Shown one piece after another: positions 15,310-23,892 of a DNA stretch of 43,014 nucleotides. Each line of letters begins with the position of its first letter. Positions within the stretch are counted from its first letter, which is position 1. The position numbers and the translations under genes are program-made. This DNA comes from Halobacteriales archaeon QH_6_64_20 (GTDB taxonomy: Archaea; Halobacteriota; Halobacteria; Halobacteriales; Halococcaceae): assembly GCA_003021235.1 (NCBI GenBank), contig PXQR01000091.1:1-43014 (forward strand). Direction: 5' to 3'. The notes beneath the pieces were generated by a model. That model did no database searches. It was not told where the DNA came from and saw only the letters and a program-made list of their open reading frames with translations.

Positions 15310-15489
15310 GTGACTGATCGCGCCGTGACCGAGTGTGCGGAAGACGACTGCGCCGAGCGGGCGGCCGTCCGCCTCTACGTGCCATGGGCCGACGACCGGG
15401 ACGTCTGCACCGCGCACGCTCGGGGACTCGTTCAGCAGGAGGGCGTCGTTGCCGAACCGCTCGACGGGGCGGCCGAGGACTGGCAGTAA
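15310..15489 (+). CDS. Small Cys-containing protein, unknown
   Basis: A 59-residue acidic protein with CAEDDCAERAAVRLY and VCTAHARGL: two Cys plus Cys/His in a CxxxxC...CxxH arrangement that suggests one zinc site. A GTG start at 15310 is preferred because TGTTATCAC (15282-15290) ~25 nt upstream is TATA-like; an in-frame ATG at 15259 lies upstream of it and would add a non-acidic leader. Converges with the GNAT gene across a 61-bp gap. Not recognised. Confidence 0.5.
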   Translation: MTDRAVTECAEDDCAERAAVRLYVPWADDRDVCTAHARGLVQQEGVVAEPLDGAAEDWQ

Positions 15490-15550
15490 CCACGACGAAC
15501 CGACCGAAGGCGCGTCGGAGCCGTCGAGGTGTTCGAAAATCGGGACCGGG

Positions 15551-16282
15551 TCAGACGACGATCGCCATCATGACTTCGTCGGTGTACTCCTCACCGATCT
15601 TGTAGTGGTTCTTGCGCACCGCCTCGGTCTCGAAGCCCTTCGATTCGAGGAAAGATATCGCATCCTCGTTGGTCGCCGGGATCGAGTTGTACAGTTTCTC
15701 GTAGCCGTTCGCGCCGGCCCACGAGAGCCCGCGTTCGAGCAACGTGGAGCCGATCCCGTAGCCCTGGTGATCGCCGAGCACGCCGACGGTGAGTTTCGCG
15801 GTGTGAGCGAGCTTTTCGAGTTCGGGGGCTTCGAGGTGGACCCATCCGACGACCGCTTCGCCGATCGTCGCAACGAAGAACATCCGCGAGGCGACGTCGT
15901 TGTGACGCAACAGGACCTCCTCGTGGTCGAGCACGCCGGCGACGCTTTCTGCGACGATGTCGGTTCGCTCGTCCGCGACCTCCCTGATAACGCTAGTAAG
16001 ACCTTCGAGGTCGTCCTGGCGGGCCTGGCGGATCGTGACCGCCCAGTCGCCGGTCTCGAAGGTCTCGACTTCGCCCTCCTCGAAGTCGACCCGGAGCTTT
16101 CCCTCACCTTCGGCGACGAGGCCGTCGCGTTTCAGAATGGCGACGTGGTGGCGAAACCCGGAGGGATCGATGCCCAAGTTCCGCGGGAGGTCGTCGGCCG
16201 ACACCGATCCGGTGCGCTCGACGTGCTCGTAGATCCGTCGTCGATCCGCGTGACTGAACTCCAGTGGCTCGAAGGCTGCCAT
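15551..16282 (-). CDS. Winged-helix plus GNAT acetyltransferase fusion
   Basis: A 243-residue protein. Residues ~10-65 form a winged helix-turn-helix (RRRIYEHVERTGSVSADDLP, then GFRHHVAILKRDGLV); residues ~80-240 form a GNAT N-acetyltransferase domain with the acetyl-CoA loop HQGYGIGSTLLERGL. The C-terminal end (YTDEVMMAIVV) closes the usual GNAT sheet. Such fusions in haloarchaea may be acetyltransferases that bind DNA or transcriptional regulators with an acyl-CoA sensor; the substrate is unknown. Start at 16282 is preferred: a CTAAGTAA element (16304-16311 on the minus strand) lies ~25 nt upstream. The frame has another ATG five codons upstream at 16297. Confidence 0.75.
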   Translation of the reverse strand: MAAFEPLEFSHADRRRIYEHVERTGSVSADDLPRNLGIDPSGFRHHVAILKRDGLVAEGEGKLRVDFEEGEVETFETGDWAVTIRQARQDDLEGLTSVIREVADERTDIVAESVAGVLDHEEVLLRHNDVASRMFFVATIGEAVVGWVHLEAPELEKLAHTAKLTVGVLGDHQGYGIGSTLLERGLSWAGANGYEKLYNSIPATNEDAISFLESKGFETEAVRKNHYKIGEEYTDEVMMAIVV

Positions 16283-16371
16283 GAACTCCGATACCACGTG
16301 TCGTTACTTAGTCCTTTAGACGATGATGATGGATTCGGCACGAAACCGCGGATCGATCCCGGTCGATCCGA

Positions 16372-16752
16372 TCACCGCGGCGGTACGTCGGTCAACAGTT
16401 GCGCCGTATCGCGGACGTTGCGCGTCTCGATGAGGACTTGCGCGGCCGACCTAACCGAAACACTGAGATCGATCTCGGTTCCGTAACACCGCGCGTAGAC
16501 GGTAAGCCAGTCGTTCGTGCCCCGGTCGAGCAGGGCCATCTGGGACTCGGAGAGGGGTTCCTTCGAGCCGGTTCGGGCATCGACGTAACACCAGACCGTG
16601 GGACCGAACCCGTTGCGCAGGTACTCCATCGCGCGCTCTTCTGCGGGCACCGCCTCGGAACCGACGGCGACGGCTTCACGCTCGCGGCGTGCCCGGGCGG
16701 TGAGCGCGTCGATCCGTTCGGCGACGGTCGTCGCTGACCCTTTATCGTCCAT
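16372..16752 (-). CDS. Conserved unknown protein cotranscribed with fixC
   Basis: A 126-residue soluble protein (MDDKGSATTVAERIDALTAR...) starting 12 nt after the stop codon of fixC on the same strand, so it is probably part of the fix transcript. It has an amphipathic N-terminal helix with many Ala/Arg/Glu residues and a more ordered middle (NGFGPTVWCYVDARTG, DLSVSVRSAAQVLIETR). No cofactor motif or known family was recognised. A TTG three codons upstream is an alternative start. Confidence 0.6.
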   Translation of the reverse strand: MDDKGSATTVAERIDALTARARREREAVAVGSEAVPAEERAMEYLRNGFGPTVWCYVDARTGSKEPLSESQMALLDRGTNDWLTVYARCYGTEIDLSVSVRSAAQVLIETRNVRDTAQLLTDVPPR

Positions 16753-16764
16753 CGCTGTCAACGC

Positions 16765-18432
16765 TTAGCCCTGCTTGAACTCGACGCCCTTCCCGCCGCG
16801 CGGGTGCTCCCAGCGGGTATCGGCGACGATCGCACACGTGCCACACTCGACACACGGCTGGGAATCGAAGCTCACGACGCGTTCCTCGTAGCCATTGCTC
16901 CTGACTTCCTCGCGGTAACAGCCCCCGCCGAAGTCCTTCGCGCTCACCGGACAGGCAGTGACGGCCGCACCGCTCGCCTCCCAGGACTCGTCCTCGACGA
17001 CGATGTGAGGGTTGCCGATGTCCGTGTCGTAGGTCAACTCGCCGATCCGTTCCTCCAGGGTCGGCGGCTCGACCGCGCTTTCTTCCTCGATTCGCTCGCC
17101 GTGGCGTTTTGCGATCGCCGTCGGCAACGTGGCGTACGGCGTCGTCGTGTCGGGCAGTATCTGCATCATCCGCGGCGAATTGTAGAGGCGCTCGACGATA
17201 CCCGTACGTATCATCGTATCGAGGCCGGCTCGGCCAATAGCCGTGTCGATCAGGCCGTCGGTAAGCGCCGACACCCGTCGGTGTTCGGTGACCGCCCGAG
17301 AACGGTCGTAGACCGCCGGCCGGATCTTCGCCATCACGCCCTCGTCGTAGAGCCGCGAGACGTAGCGCTCGCCCGCGCTCGCCGTATCACCGCGTGAGCG
17401 CGCCACGGCGAAGGCCTCACCGACGAGCGCGCCCGCCGTTGCGGCGTGGTTCATCCCTTTGATGAGCGGGCCTTGCGCTTGCATCTGACCGGCCGCGTCG
17501 CCCACCAGGACTAAGCGGTCCTCCGTCGGCGAGGGATGGGCGACCTTCTTCGAGTCGGGGACGAGTTTCGCCGAGTACTCCAACTCCTCGTAGTCGTCGC
17601 CGATCCACTGCGCGAGCAACGGATGGGTGAGAAGAGCGTCGAGCAGATCGACGACCTCCGCGCGCTCCTCGACGATGCTGTCGAGATGGAAGACGTTCCC
17701 GATCGAGAGCGTGTCCTCGTTCGTGTAGAGAAAGCCGCCGCCCCGGACGCCCTCGTAGAGATCGCCCGAAAAGAGGTGCGTTTCGCCCTGCTCTTCGGTG
17801 ATGTCGAAGCGCTCTTCGATGGCACCGTCGGGCATGTCGACGATCGCTTTGACGCCCTGGAACCACTCGTCGGGACTCTCCCAGTCCATCAGCCCGGCGT
17901 CGCGGGCGAGTTCGGAGTTCACGCCGTCGGCCGCGACGATCAGGTCCCCAGTAATGGGTTCGAGTTCGTCGGTCGTGACCCCGACGATCTCGCCGTTCTC
18001 GCGGTAGAGACCGTTCGCCCGGACACCCGTGAGGACGCCACCGCCGGCCTCGCGGGTCATCTCGTGGACGCGGGTTTCGAGCCACGAATCCATCCGGCGG
18101 CGGAGCACGGCGTCGGCCCACTCGGTGTCGTGTTCGTGGATCTCCGTGAGGTCGAAGGTTTTGACCTTCTCGCCGGCGATGTTGTGGATGTAGTTGTGCG
18201 TGATCGGTCGTTCCGCGGCTTCCTCGCGGAAGTCCGGAAACAGGTCGTCGATGGTGTACGGTGCCGAGTCCTCGGCGTAGATCACGCCACCGGAGACGTT
18301 CTTCGAACCGGCCTCGACGCCGCGTTCGAGGACTAGGGTCTCGACGCCGTTACGGGCGAGCGTCGCCGCCGCGGTCGCCCCGCCGGGACCACACCCGACG
18401 ACGATCGCTTCGTAGTGTTCGTGTTCCGCCAT
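16765..18432 (-). CDS. fixC: FixC-FixX fusion: ETF-quinone oxidoreductase-like flavoprotein
   Basis: A 555-residue flavoprotein. Residues ~1-35 hold the FAD dinucleotide fold GCGPGGATAAATLA; the mid region has LVGDAAGQMQAQGPLIKGMN, the second FAD-binding motif of FixC/ETF-QO enzymes. Residues ~480-555 form a FixX-type ferredoxin domain with ACPVS, GGCYREE and QPCVECGTC. Fusing FixX to FixC is a departure from bacterial fixABCX operons, where fixX is separate; it is found in other haloarchaea. The enzyme accepts electrons from the FixAB flavoprotein and passes them to a quinone; FixABCX systems in bacteria can also bifurcate electrons to ferredoxin. The start overlaps the fixB stop by one base (TAATG), indicating coupled translation. 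Confidence 0.88.
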   Translation of the reverse strand: MAEHEHYEAIVVGCGPGGATAAATLARNGVETLVLERGVEAGSKNVSGGVIYAEDSAPYTIDDLFPDFREEAAERPITHNYIHNIAGEKVKTFDLTEIHEHDTEWADAVLRRRMDSWLETRVHEMTREAGGGVLTGVRANGLYRENGEIVGVTTDELEPITGDLIVAADGVNSELARDAGLMDWESPDEWFQGVKAIVDMPDGAIEERFDITEEQGETHLFSGDLYEGVRGGGFLYTNEDTLSIGNVFHLDSIVEERAEVVDLLDALLTHPLLAQWIGDDYEELEYSAKLVPDSKKVAHPSPTEDRLVLVGDAAGQMQAQGPLIKGMNHAATAGALVGEAFAVARSRGDTASAGERYVSRLYDEGVMAKIRPAVYDRSRAVTEHRRVSALTDGLIDTAIGRAGLDTMIRTGIVERLYNSPRMMQILPDTTTPYATLPTAIAKRHGERIEEESAVEPPTLEERIGELTYDTDIGNPHIVVEDESWEASGAAVTACPVSAKDFGGGCYREEVRSNGYEERVVSFDSQPCVECGTCAIVADTRWEHPRGGKGVEFKQG

Positions 18433-20447
18433 TAGTTGCCTCCTTCCGACTCGTCCTGCCCACCACTCGTTTCACGGCCGCCGTCGGTCCGTGCGCCGCC
18501 ATCGGCGGCGATCGCCTCGACGTCGAGATCACCGCTCTCTAAGGCTTCGGTGAGCCGGGGCAGTACCTCGAAGAGGTCGCCCTCGACGAAGTAGTCGGTG
18601 AAGTCCTTGATCCGTGCGTCGGGGTCGGTGTTGATCGCGACCACGGTCTCGGAATTGTCCATACCGACCTTGTGCTGGACCGCGCCCGACACGCCGGCGG
18701 CGACGTAGAGATCGGGTTCGACGACTTGTCCCGTTTCGCCGATCTGGCGGTCCTCGGCGGTGTACTGGGCGACGTGGCCGTCGAACTCGTAGGAACCGGT
18801 GACGATCCCGCGGGTGACGCCGACGTCGGCGTTCTCGAAGCTATCGGCCAGTTCGAGGCCGAGTTCCATCCCGCCGGTCGGGTCGTCGCCGATGCCCCGA
18901 CCCATACAGACGATCACGTCGTTGCCGGTGAGATCGACGCCCTCGTCGAGCCGGTCGTGGTCGGTGACCGAGACCCGCAACCAGGAGTCGTCGATTTCGA
19001 GTTCGTGTTCCACTACTTCGCCCTCCCGGTCGCCGTCGGGATCGGGCACCGGGAAGCTGCCCGGGATCACCGACGCTCCTTGCGGGTGGAACTCCCGCGT
19101 CGGGTTGTCGAGACAGAGGATAGTCGAGTACTCGAAGCCCGAAAAGTCCGGCCGTTTCATGTGAAGTACGCGCTCGAACTCCTTTTTCGCGCCGGGCTGG
19201 CCGGTCTTGACGGGATTCGAGATCATTACCTCCTCGATATACAGCCCCGAACAATCAGAAGCGAGCCCCGAGTCGAGTTCGGCCTGGACCTGTGCTGAGA
19301 GATCCCGGCCGTTGTTCGTCGCCGGAAACACCGTGTACCGGGGTTCGTCGTAGTCACGCCAGTCCGCCTTCTCGGCTCCCTTTCCTTCGAGGGGAGCACC
19401 GCCCCAGCGGGCCATGTCGCAGAACAGCTCGGAGTACGCTTTGTGCTGGAACCTCGATAGTCGGGGGTCTTCGTGATAGACCACGACGTCCGCCCCGTAG
19501 GCGATACAGGTCTCCGTGTGTTCGGAGACGCCGTCGCCGATGAGCACGGCGATCACCTGCTCGTCGGTGTCGTACGTCTCGTTGTAGGTGTCCATCAGCT
19601 CGCGGGCCTTCCCGAGCATTTCGAGCGAGACGTCGATCAGTTCGCCCGCCTGGGTCTCACAGTAGACCCACATATCCCGGTAATCGCCCTCCTCTAAGGC
19701 TTTGACGTACTGTTTGTCCGCCGTCGGGTGATCGAGGTGGGGATGTTTCTCCTCGGGCGGAAGCTGCTCTTCGGCTTCCCCCGCCTCGTCGCTGTCCGCG
19801 ACGGACTCGATCCGGTTTCTGATCTGCTTTTTCACCGGCTCGCGGTCCTCGCCCGCTTCCTCCTCGTCGAGTAGGCCCTCGAGTTCCGCGACGTCGTCGA
19901 TCCCCCGGACGGCGTTCGCCACGTCCGCGACGCTCATCTCGGCGAGGTCGAGTTCGCCCTCGGCGTCGTCTTCTCCCTCGGCTTCGGCTTCGACCTTCTC
20001 GATCCGGCTGTCGAGCAACGTGAGCACCGGACCACGGTCCTCGCCTGCCTCTTCGGCCTCGCGGATCGCTCGGAGGTCGTTGAGGTCGCCGATCCCTTGC
20101 AGTGCCGGCCCGAGTTCGGCGATGTCGTGTTCGGCCGGGTCGAGCGCCAGTTCGTCGGCGTTCTCGCGGTATTTGCCCTCCTTCGGCTCCGTATCCTCAT
20201 CGACCGCCTCTGCCGGCGGATTGAGCGCGTCCATCCGCTTCTGGATAGCTTCCTGGGCTCCTTTCCGGCGTTTGCCGTCCTCTTCAGCCGTCGCCATCCC
20301 TTCGAGCACGCGCGGGTCGTCGACGTTCTCCAATTCGGCTTCGAGCTCGCTAACGGTGTATTCGCCGACGTCCGGTTCGATGTTGCCCTCGTTGGCGTCC
20401 GGTTCGCCCGCGTCCTCGGTGTCGTTCGCGTCGTTTCCATCAGTCAT
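18432..20447 (-). CDS. fixB: FixB, electron-transfer flavoprotein alpha, with N-terminal extension
   Basis: A 671-residue protein; ETF alpha subunits are normally 310-340 residues. The ETF core occupies roughly 255-640: EGDYRDMWVYCETQ, a nucleotide-fold half, then GRGIGDDPTGGMELGLELA and QIGETGQVVEPDLYVAAGVS, the FAD-binding motif, and NTDPDARIKDFTDYFV. The first ~240 residues are acidic and contain three related helical units: VSELEAELENVDDPRVLEGM, IAELGPALQGIGDLNDLRAI and VADVANAVRGIDDVAELEGL, each followed by EEAGEDR or a variant and a basic helix ending in IxSR/RNRIE. The C-terminus is a Gly/Asp/Glu-rich tail. It starts three bases downstream of the fixA stop. The extension may mediate complex assembly. 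Confidence 0.85.
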   Translation of the reverse strand: MTDGNDANDTEDAGEPDANEGNIEPDVGEYTVSELEAELENVDDPRVLEGMATAEEDGKRRKGAQEAIQKRMDALNPPAEAVDEDTEPKEGKYRENADELALDPAEHDIAELGPALQGIGDLNDLRAIREAEEAGEDRGPVLTLLDSRIEKVEAEAEGEDDAEGELDLAEMSVADVANAVRGIDDVAELEGLLDEEEAGEDREPVKKQIRNRIESVADSDEAGEAEEQLPPEEKHPHLDHPTADKQYVKALEEGDYRDMWVYCETQAGELIDVSLEMLGKARELMDTYNETYDTDEQVIAVLIGDGVSEHTETCIAYGADVVVYHEDPRLSRFQHKAYSELFCDMARWGGAPLEGKGAEKADWRDYDEPRYTVFPATNNGRDLSAQVQAELDSGLASDCSGLYIEEVMISNPVKTGQPGAKKEFERVLHMKRPDFSGFEYSTILCLDNPTREFHPQGASVIPGSFPVPDPDGDREGEVVEHELEIDDSWLRVSVTDHDRLDEGVDLTGNDVIVCMGRGIGDDPTGGMELGLELADSFENADVGVTRGIVTGSYEFDGHVAQYTAEDRQIGETGQVVEPDLYVAAGVSGAVQHKVGMDNSETVVAINTDPDARIKDFTDYFVEGDLFEVLPRLTEALESGDLDVEAIAADGGARTDGGRETSGGQDESEGGN

Positions 20448-20449
20448 GA

Positions 20450-21319
20450 TCAGTCACCCGCCGCCCCTGAGGTCTCGGCGGCGAAGGGCGTCATCGCGTC
20501 GAGTACCTCGTTCATTCCTTCTTCGTCGTTCGCTTCGACCATCGTCGCTTCCCGTTCGGCCGGGGCCTTCGGGATCGGATCGACGGAGGAAACGATCGTC
20601 GGCGACCCGTCCAAACCGATGTAATCGGGATCGAGGTTGAGGTCCTCGTGATCCCAGGTGGTCATGTGTGCCTCGTGGTCCTGAGCGCGCGCTTCGGTCT
20701 CCGCACGGAGGTCCTTGTGGGTCAGTCGGTGGGAGGCCTGGCGATAGGAGGGCGTGAACTCCGGATCGGCGATGATACACGCCGGCATCGGGGCTTCGAC
20801 GGTTTCGACCTCCTCGATGTCGCCCTCGACGAGGCGTTTCGCTCGCACAGTTCGAGAGTCCTCGTCGACGTCGAGTGCGATCACGTGGGTGATGATCGGC
20901 CAGTCGAGACACCAGCAGGTCTGCGGGCCGGTGTGACCGGTCTCCCCGTCGGCGGTCTTGAAGCCCGCGAAGACGAGATCCGGCTCGCCGACCTTCTCTA
21001 AGGCGGTCGCGAGCGTGATCGCCGTCGCCCAGGTATCGGATGCCGCGAGTTCGCGATCGGACACCAAGTAAAGGTCGTCGGCGTACACCGTCTCCATGCC
21101 CTCCCCGAGCACGTCGCCGTAGCCCGGCGGCCCCATACTCATGAGCGAGAGCTGTCCGCCGTTGCGAACCTTGGTCTGGAGCGCCGCTCGCAGAGCGTGT
21201 TTGTCGTTCGGGTTCATCACCGTGGGGGTCTTGCCCCGTTCTAAGTGGCCGTCCTCGTCGAAGGAGACCTGTCCCTCCCGGAAGTCGGGAACGCCTTTCG
21301 TCAGTACGACTGTGTGCAT
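20450..21319 (-). CDS. fixA: FixA, electron-transfer flavoprotein beta
   Basis: A 289-residue ETF beta-family subunit beginning MHTVVLTKGVPDF; the early NPNDKHALRAAL and the SLMSMGPP and GFKTADGETGHTGPQ segments fit the family's AMP/FAD-binding regions. It is the first gene of the fixA-fixB-fixC operon. GGTGA sits nine nt upstream of the ATG, giving a ribosome binding site in a ~26-nt leader. Together with FixB it would carry electrons from acyl-CoA or other dehydrogenases, or from NADH if bifurcating; which cannot be told by eye. Confidence 0.87.
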   Translation of the reverse strand: MHTVVLTKGVPDFREGQVSFDEDGHLERGKTPTVMNPNDKHALRAALQTKVRNGGQLSLMSMGPPGYGDVLGEGMETVYADDLYLVSDRELAASDTWATAITLATALEKVGEPDLVFAGFKTADGETGHTGPQTCWCLDWPIITHVIALDVDEDSRTVRAKRLVEGDIEEVETVEAPMPACIIADPEFTPSYRQASHRLTHKDLRAETEARAQDHEAHMTTWDHEDLNLDPDYIGLDGSPTIVSSVDPIPKAPAEREATMVEANDEEGMNEVLDAMTPFAAETSGAAGD

Positions 21320-21652
21320 CGGTGTCAGTCACCCATACTCACGGCAGGGCTACGAGCACCTAATAGCTTTTTATTACGAACCCGTTATCGGGCTCCCGTC
21401 GTTCGATCTCGTGACCCCGGAACCGGCCGGATCGCTCCGCGGTTCGACGTGGCTACCGGCACGGTCGCTGTCGACGATGTCTCACCTGCGACGAACGCCG
21501 ATCGAGGTACGTCGTCGAGCCGTCGAAGTCGGATGTGATTACAGTTCGCGTGCCTTCTCACGCGAGCGAACCGGAGCGGACCGTGTTTCAGCCGGTCCAT
21601 GTTTCAGTAGCAAGAAATCGATCGTCGAACGATCGAGCGTCGAATCCGCGTC
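21320..21652. other. Gap upstream of the fix operon
   Basis: About 330 bp between fixA and the ferredoxin gene on the same strand. It contains the fixA promoter (21365-21376). The remainder has open frames on both strands but they are Arg-rich with poor codon use and look spurious. No other structure was seen. Confidence 0.5.
21365..21376 (-). promoter_or_regulatory. Promoter of the fix operon
   Basis: The minus strand reads TAATAAAAAGCT. Initiation would be near 21345, leaving a ~26-nt leader with the GGTGA ribosome site before the fixA ATG. It stands out as the only AT-rich stretch in the gap. Confidence 0.5.
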
Positions 21653-22325
<673 letters not shown>

Positions 22326-23798
22326 ATGGCATCGGACACCGATCGAGAGGCGTCGTCATCCCCCGAGCGAGCGGCCGACACCGACACCGGTACCGGCACC
22401 GACAGTGATACCAGTACCGAGTCGAGTGCCGACCGGGCCACGGACGCTACCGACGAGCTCCCGCTTCCGCCGTACCCGCCGAACCTCGGCCCGCCGAGTC
22501 TCCACGTTTTCCGGCAGATGCGCGACGTCCTCGCGTTCAGCGAGCGCGCACACCGAACGAACGACGTGTTCCGAACGAAACTGATCGGACAGGGCGACGC
22601 CGTCCACCTCGCTCATCCCGAACACGCGAAACGAGTGTTCCTGACCGACCGCGAGGCGTTCCGCAAGTCCGGGGATTTTTCGATCGCTTTCGGCGACGGC
22701 CTGCTTACCGTCGAAGGCGAGGAGTGGAGCCAGCAACGCGCCGCACTCCGGCCGTTGTTCACACGCGAGAGCGTCATGGGATACGCCGACGGGATCACCG
22801 AGCAAGTACGACGGCGCACCGAACGGTGGACCGACGGCGATCGGTTCGACCTCCAGCGCGAGTTTACCCGGATGACCCTCGACGTGCTGTTCGCGACGGT
22901 CTTAGGTCGCGAACTCGCGCTCGACGGCGATGAGCGCCTCCGGAACGCCGCCGAGAACCTCCACGAGTGGTTCGTCCCGACGTCCAATCTCCTGCCGCCC
23001 TGGATACCGACGCCGTCCCGACGGCGCTTCGCGGCGGCCAAATCGACGCTCCGCGAGGAGGCCGACCGGTTGCTCGACGAGCGACGCGCCGATCCCCCGA
23101 CCGACCCGGCCGAGGCGACCGATCTGCTCTCGTTGCTCGTGGGACTGCGCGAGACAGGTAGTACGAGTTCGGCTATGCTCACCGACGAACGCCTGCGCGA
23201 CCAGGTAGTGACGATCCTCTTCGCCGGTCACGACACTACGACCACGTCGCTGACGTTCGCCTTCTGGGCGCTCGCGAACCATCCCGACCTCAAGGCACGT
23301 TTTCACGAGGAAGTCGACGAACTCGACGGCCAACCGACCGCCGCGGACGTAGCGGATCTCGACGTTACTGACCGGCTCGTCACCGAGACGCTCCGGCTGT
23401 TCCCGCCGGTGTATGCCCTTCCCCGCAAGACCACCCGGGAGGTCGTCGTCGACGGCTACCGAGTTCCCCGCGATTCGCGCGTTATCCTCGAGATCAGGCG
23501 CATCCAGCGCGATTCGCGCTTTTTCGACGCGCCGAACGACTTTCGCCCCTCGCGGTGGACGAGCGACCTCCGGCGCGAACTGCACGACTTCGCGTACGCA
23601 CCCTTTGGCGGCGGCCCGCGGGTCTGTATCGGCCGGGAGTTCGCCCTGCTCGAAGCCAAACTCGCGCTCGCTACCATCGGGCGCGAGTACGATCTGTACT
23701 GGCTCGGCGAGAACACTACTGCGGGTGAGCCGCCGGTTTCCCCGGAGATGACCCTTCGGATGGAAGGGGGCCAGGACTTTCTCGTGACCGAACGTTGA
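22326..23798 (+). CDS. Cytochrome P450 monooxygenase
   Basis: A 490-residue heme-thiolate enzyme. Residues 1-40 are a low-complexity Asp/Thr/Ser/Glu-rich extension. Core motifs: FAGHDTTTTS in helix I near 298 (oxygen activation), ETLRLFP in helix K near 352 (ExxR), and FGGGPRVCIGREFA near 426-439 with the heme-ligand Cys. All diagnostic residues are intact. It is soluble, with no membrane anchor. Sequence of the helix K and heme region resembles the CYP102-like fatty acid and terpenoid-type bacterial P450 group, but no substrate can be assigned. No reductase gene is adjacent; the zinc ferredoxin divergent to it could conceivably supply electrons, which is only positional inference. Confidence 0.92.
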   Translation: MASDTDREASSSPERAADTDTGTGTDSDTSTESSADRATDATDELPLPPYPPNLGPPSLHVFRQMRDVLAFSERAHRTNDVFRTKLIGQGDAVHLAHPEHAKRVFLTDREAFRKSGDFSIAFGDGLLTVEGEEWSQQRAALRPLFTRESVMGYADGITEQVRRRTERWTDGDRFDLQREFTRMTLDVLFATVLGRELALDGDERLRNAAENLHEWFVPTSNLLPPWIPTPSRRRFAAAKSTLREEADRLLDERRADPPTDPAEATDLLSLLVGLRETGSTSSAMLTDERLRDQVVTILFAGHDTTTTSLTFAFWALANHPDLKARFHEEVDELDGQPTAADVADLDVTDRLVTETLRLFPPVYALPRKTTREVVVDGYRVPRDSRVILEIRRIQRDSRFFDAPNDFRPSRWTSDLRRELHDFAYAPFGGGPRVCIGREFALLEAKLALATIGREYDLYWLGENTTAGEPPVSPEMTLRMEGGQDFLVTER

Positions 23799-23892
23799 CC
23801 CGCCTCGTCGACGGCAGGGCGAACGCGACGACGAAAGCGGCGCCTCGCTAACCCCCTACTTGAAGTGGGAAAGAGCATCTAGACCGTCGCTG

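Noticed and set aside
15335-16486. 383-codon plus-strand ORF
   Set aside because: Antisense to the GNAT gene; long only because GC-rich codons give few stops.
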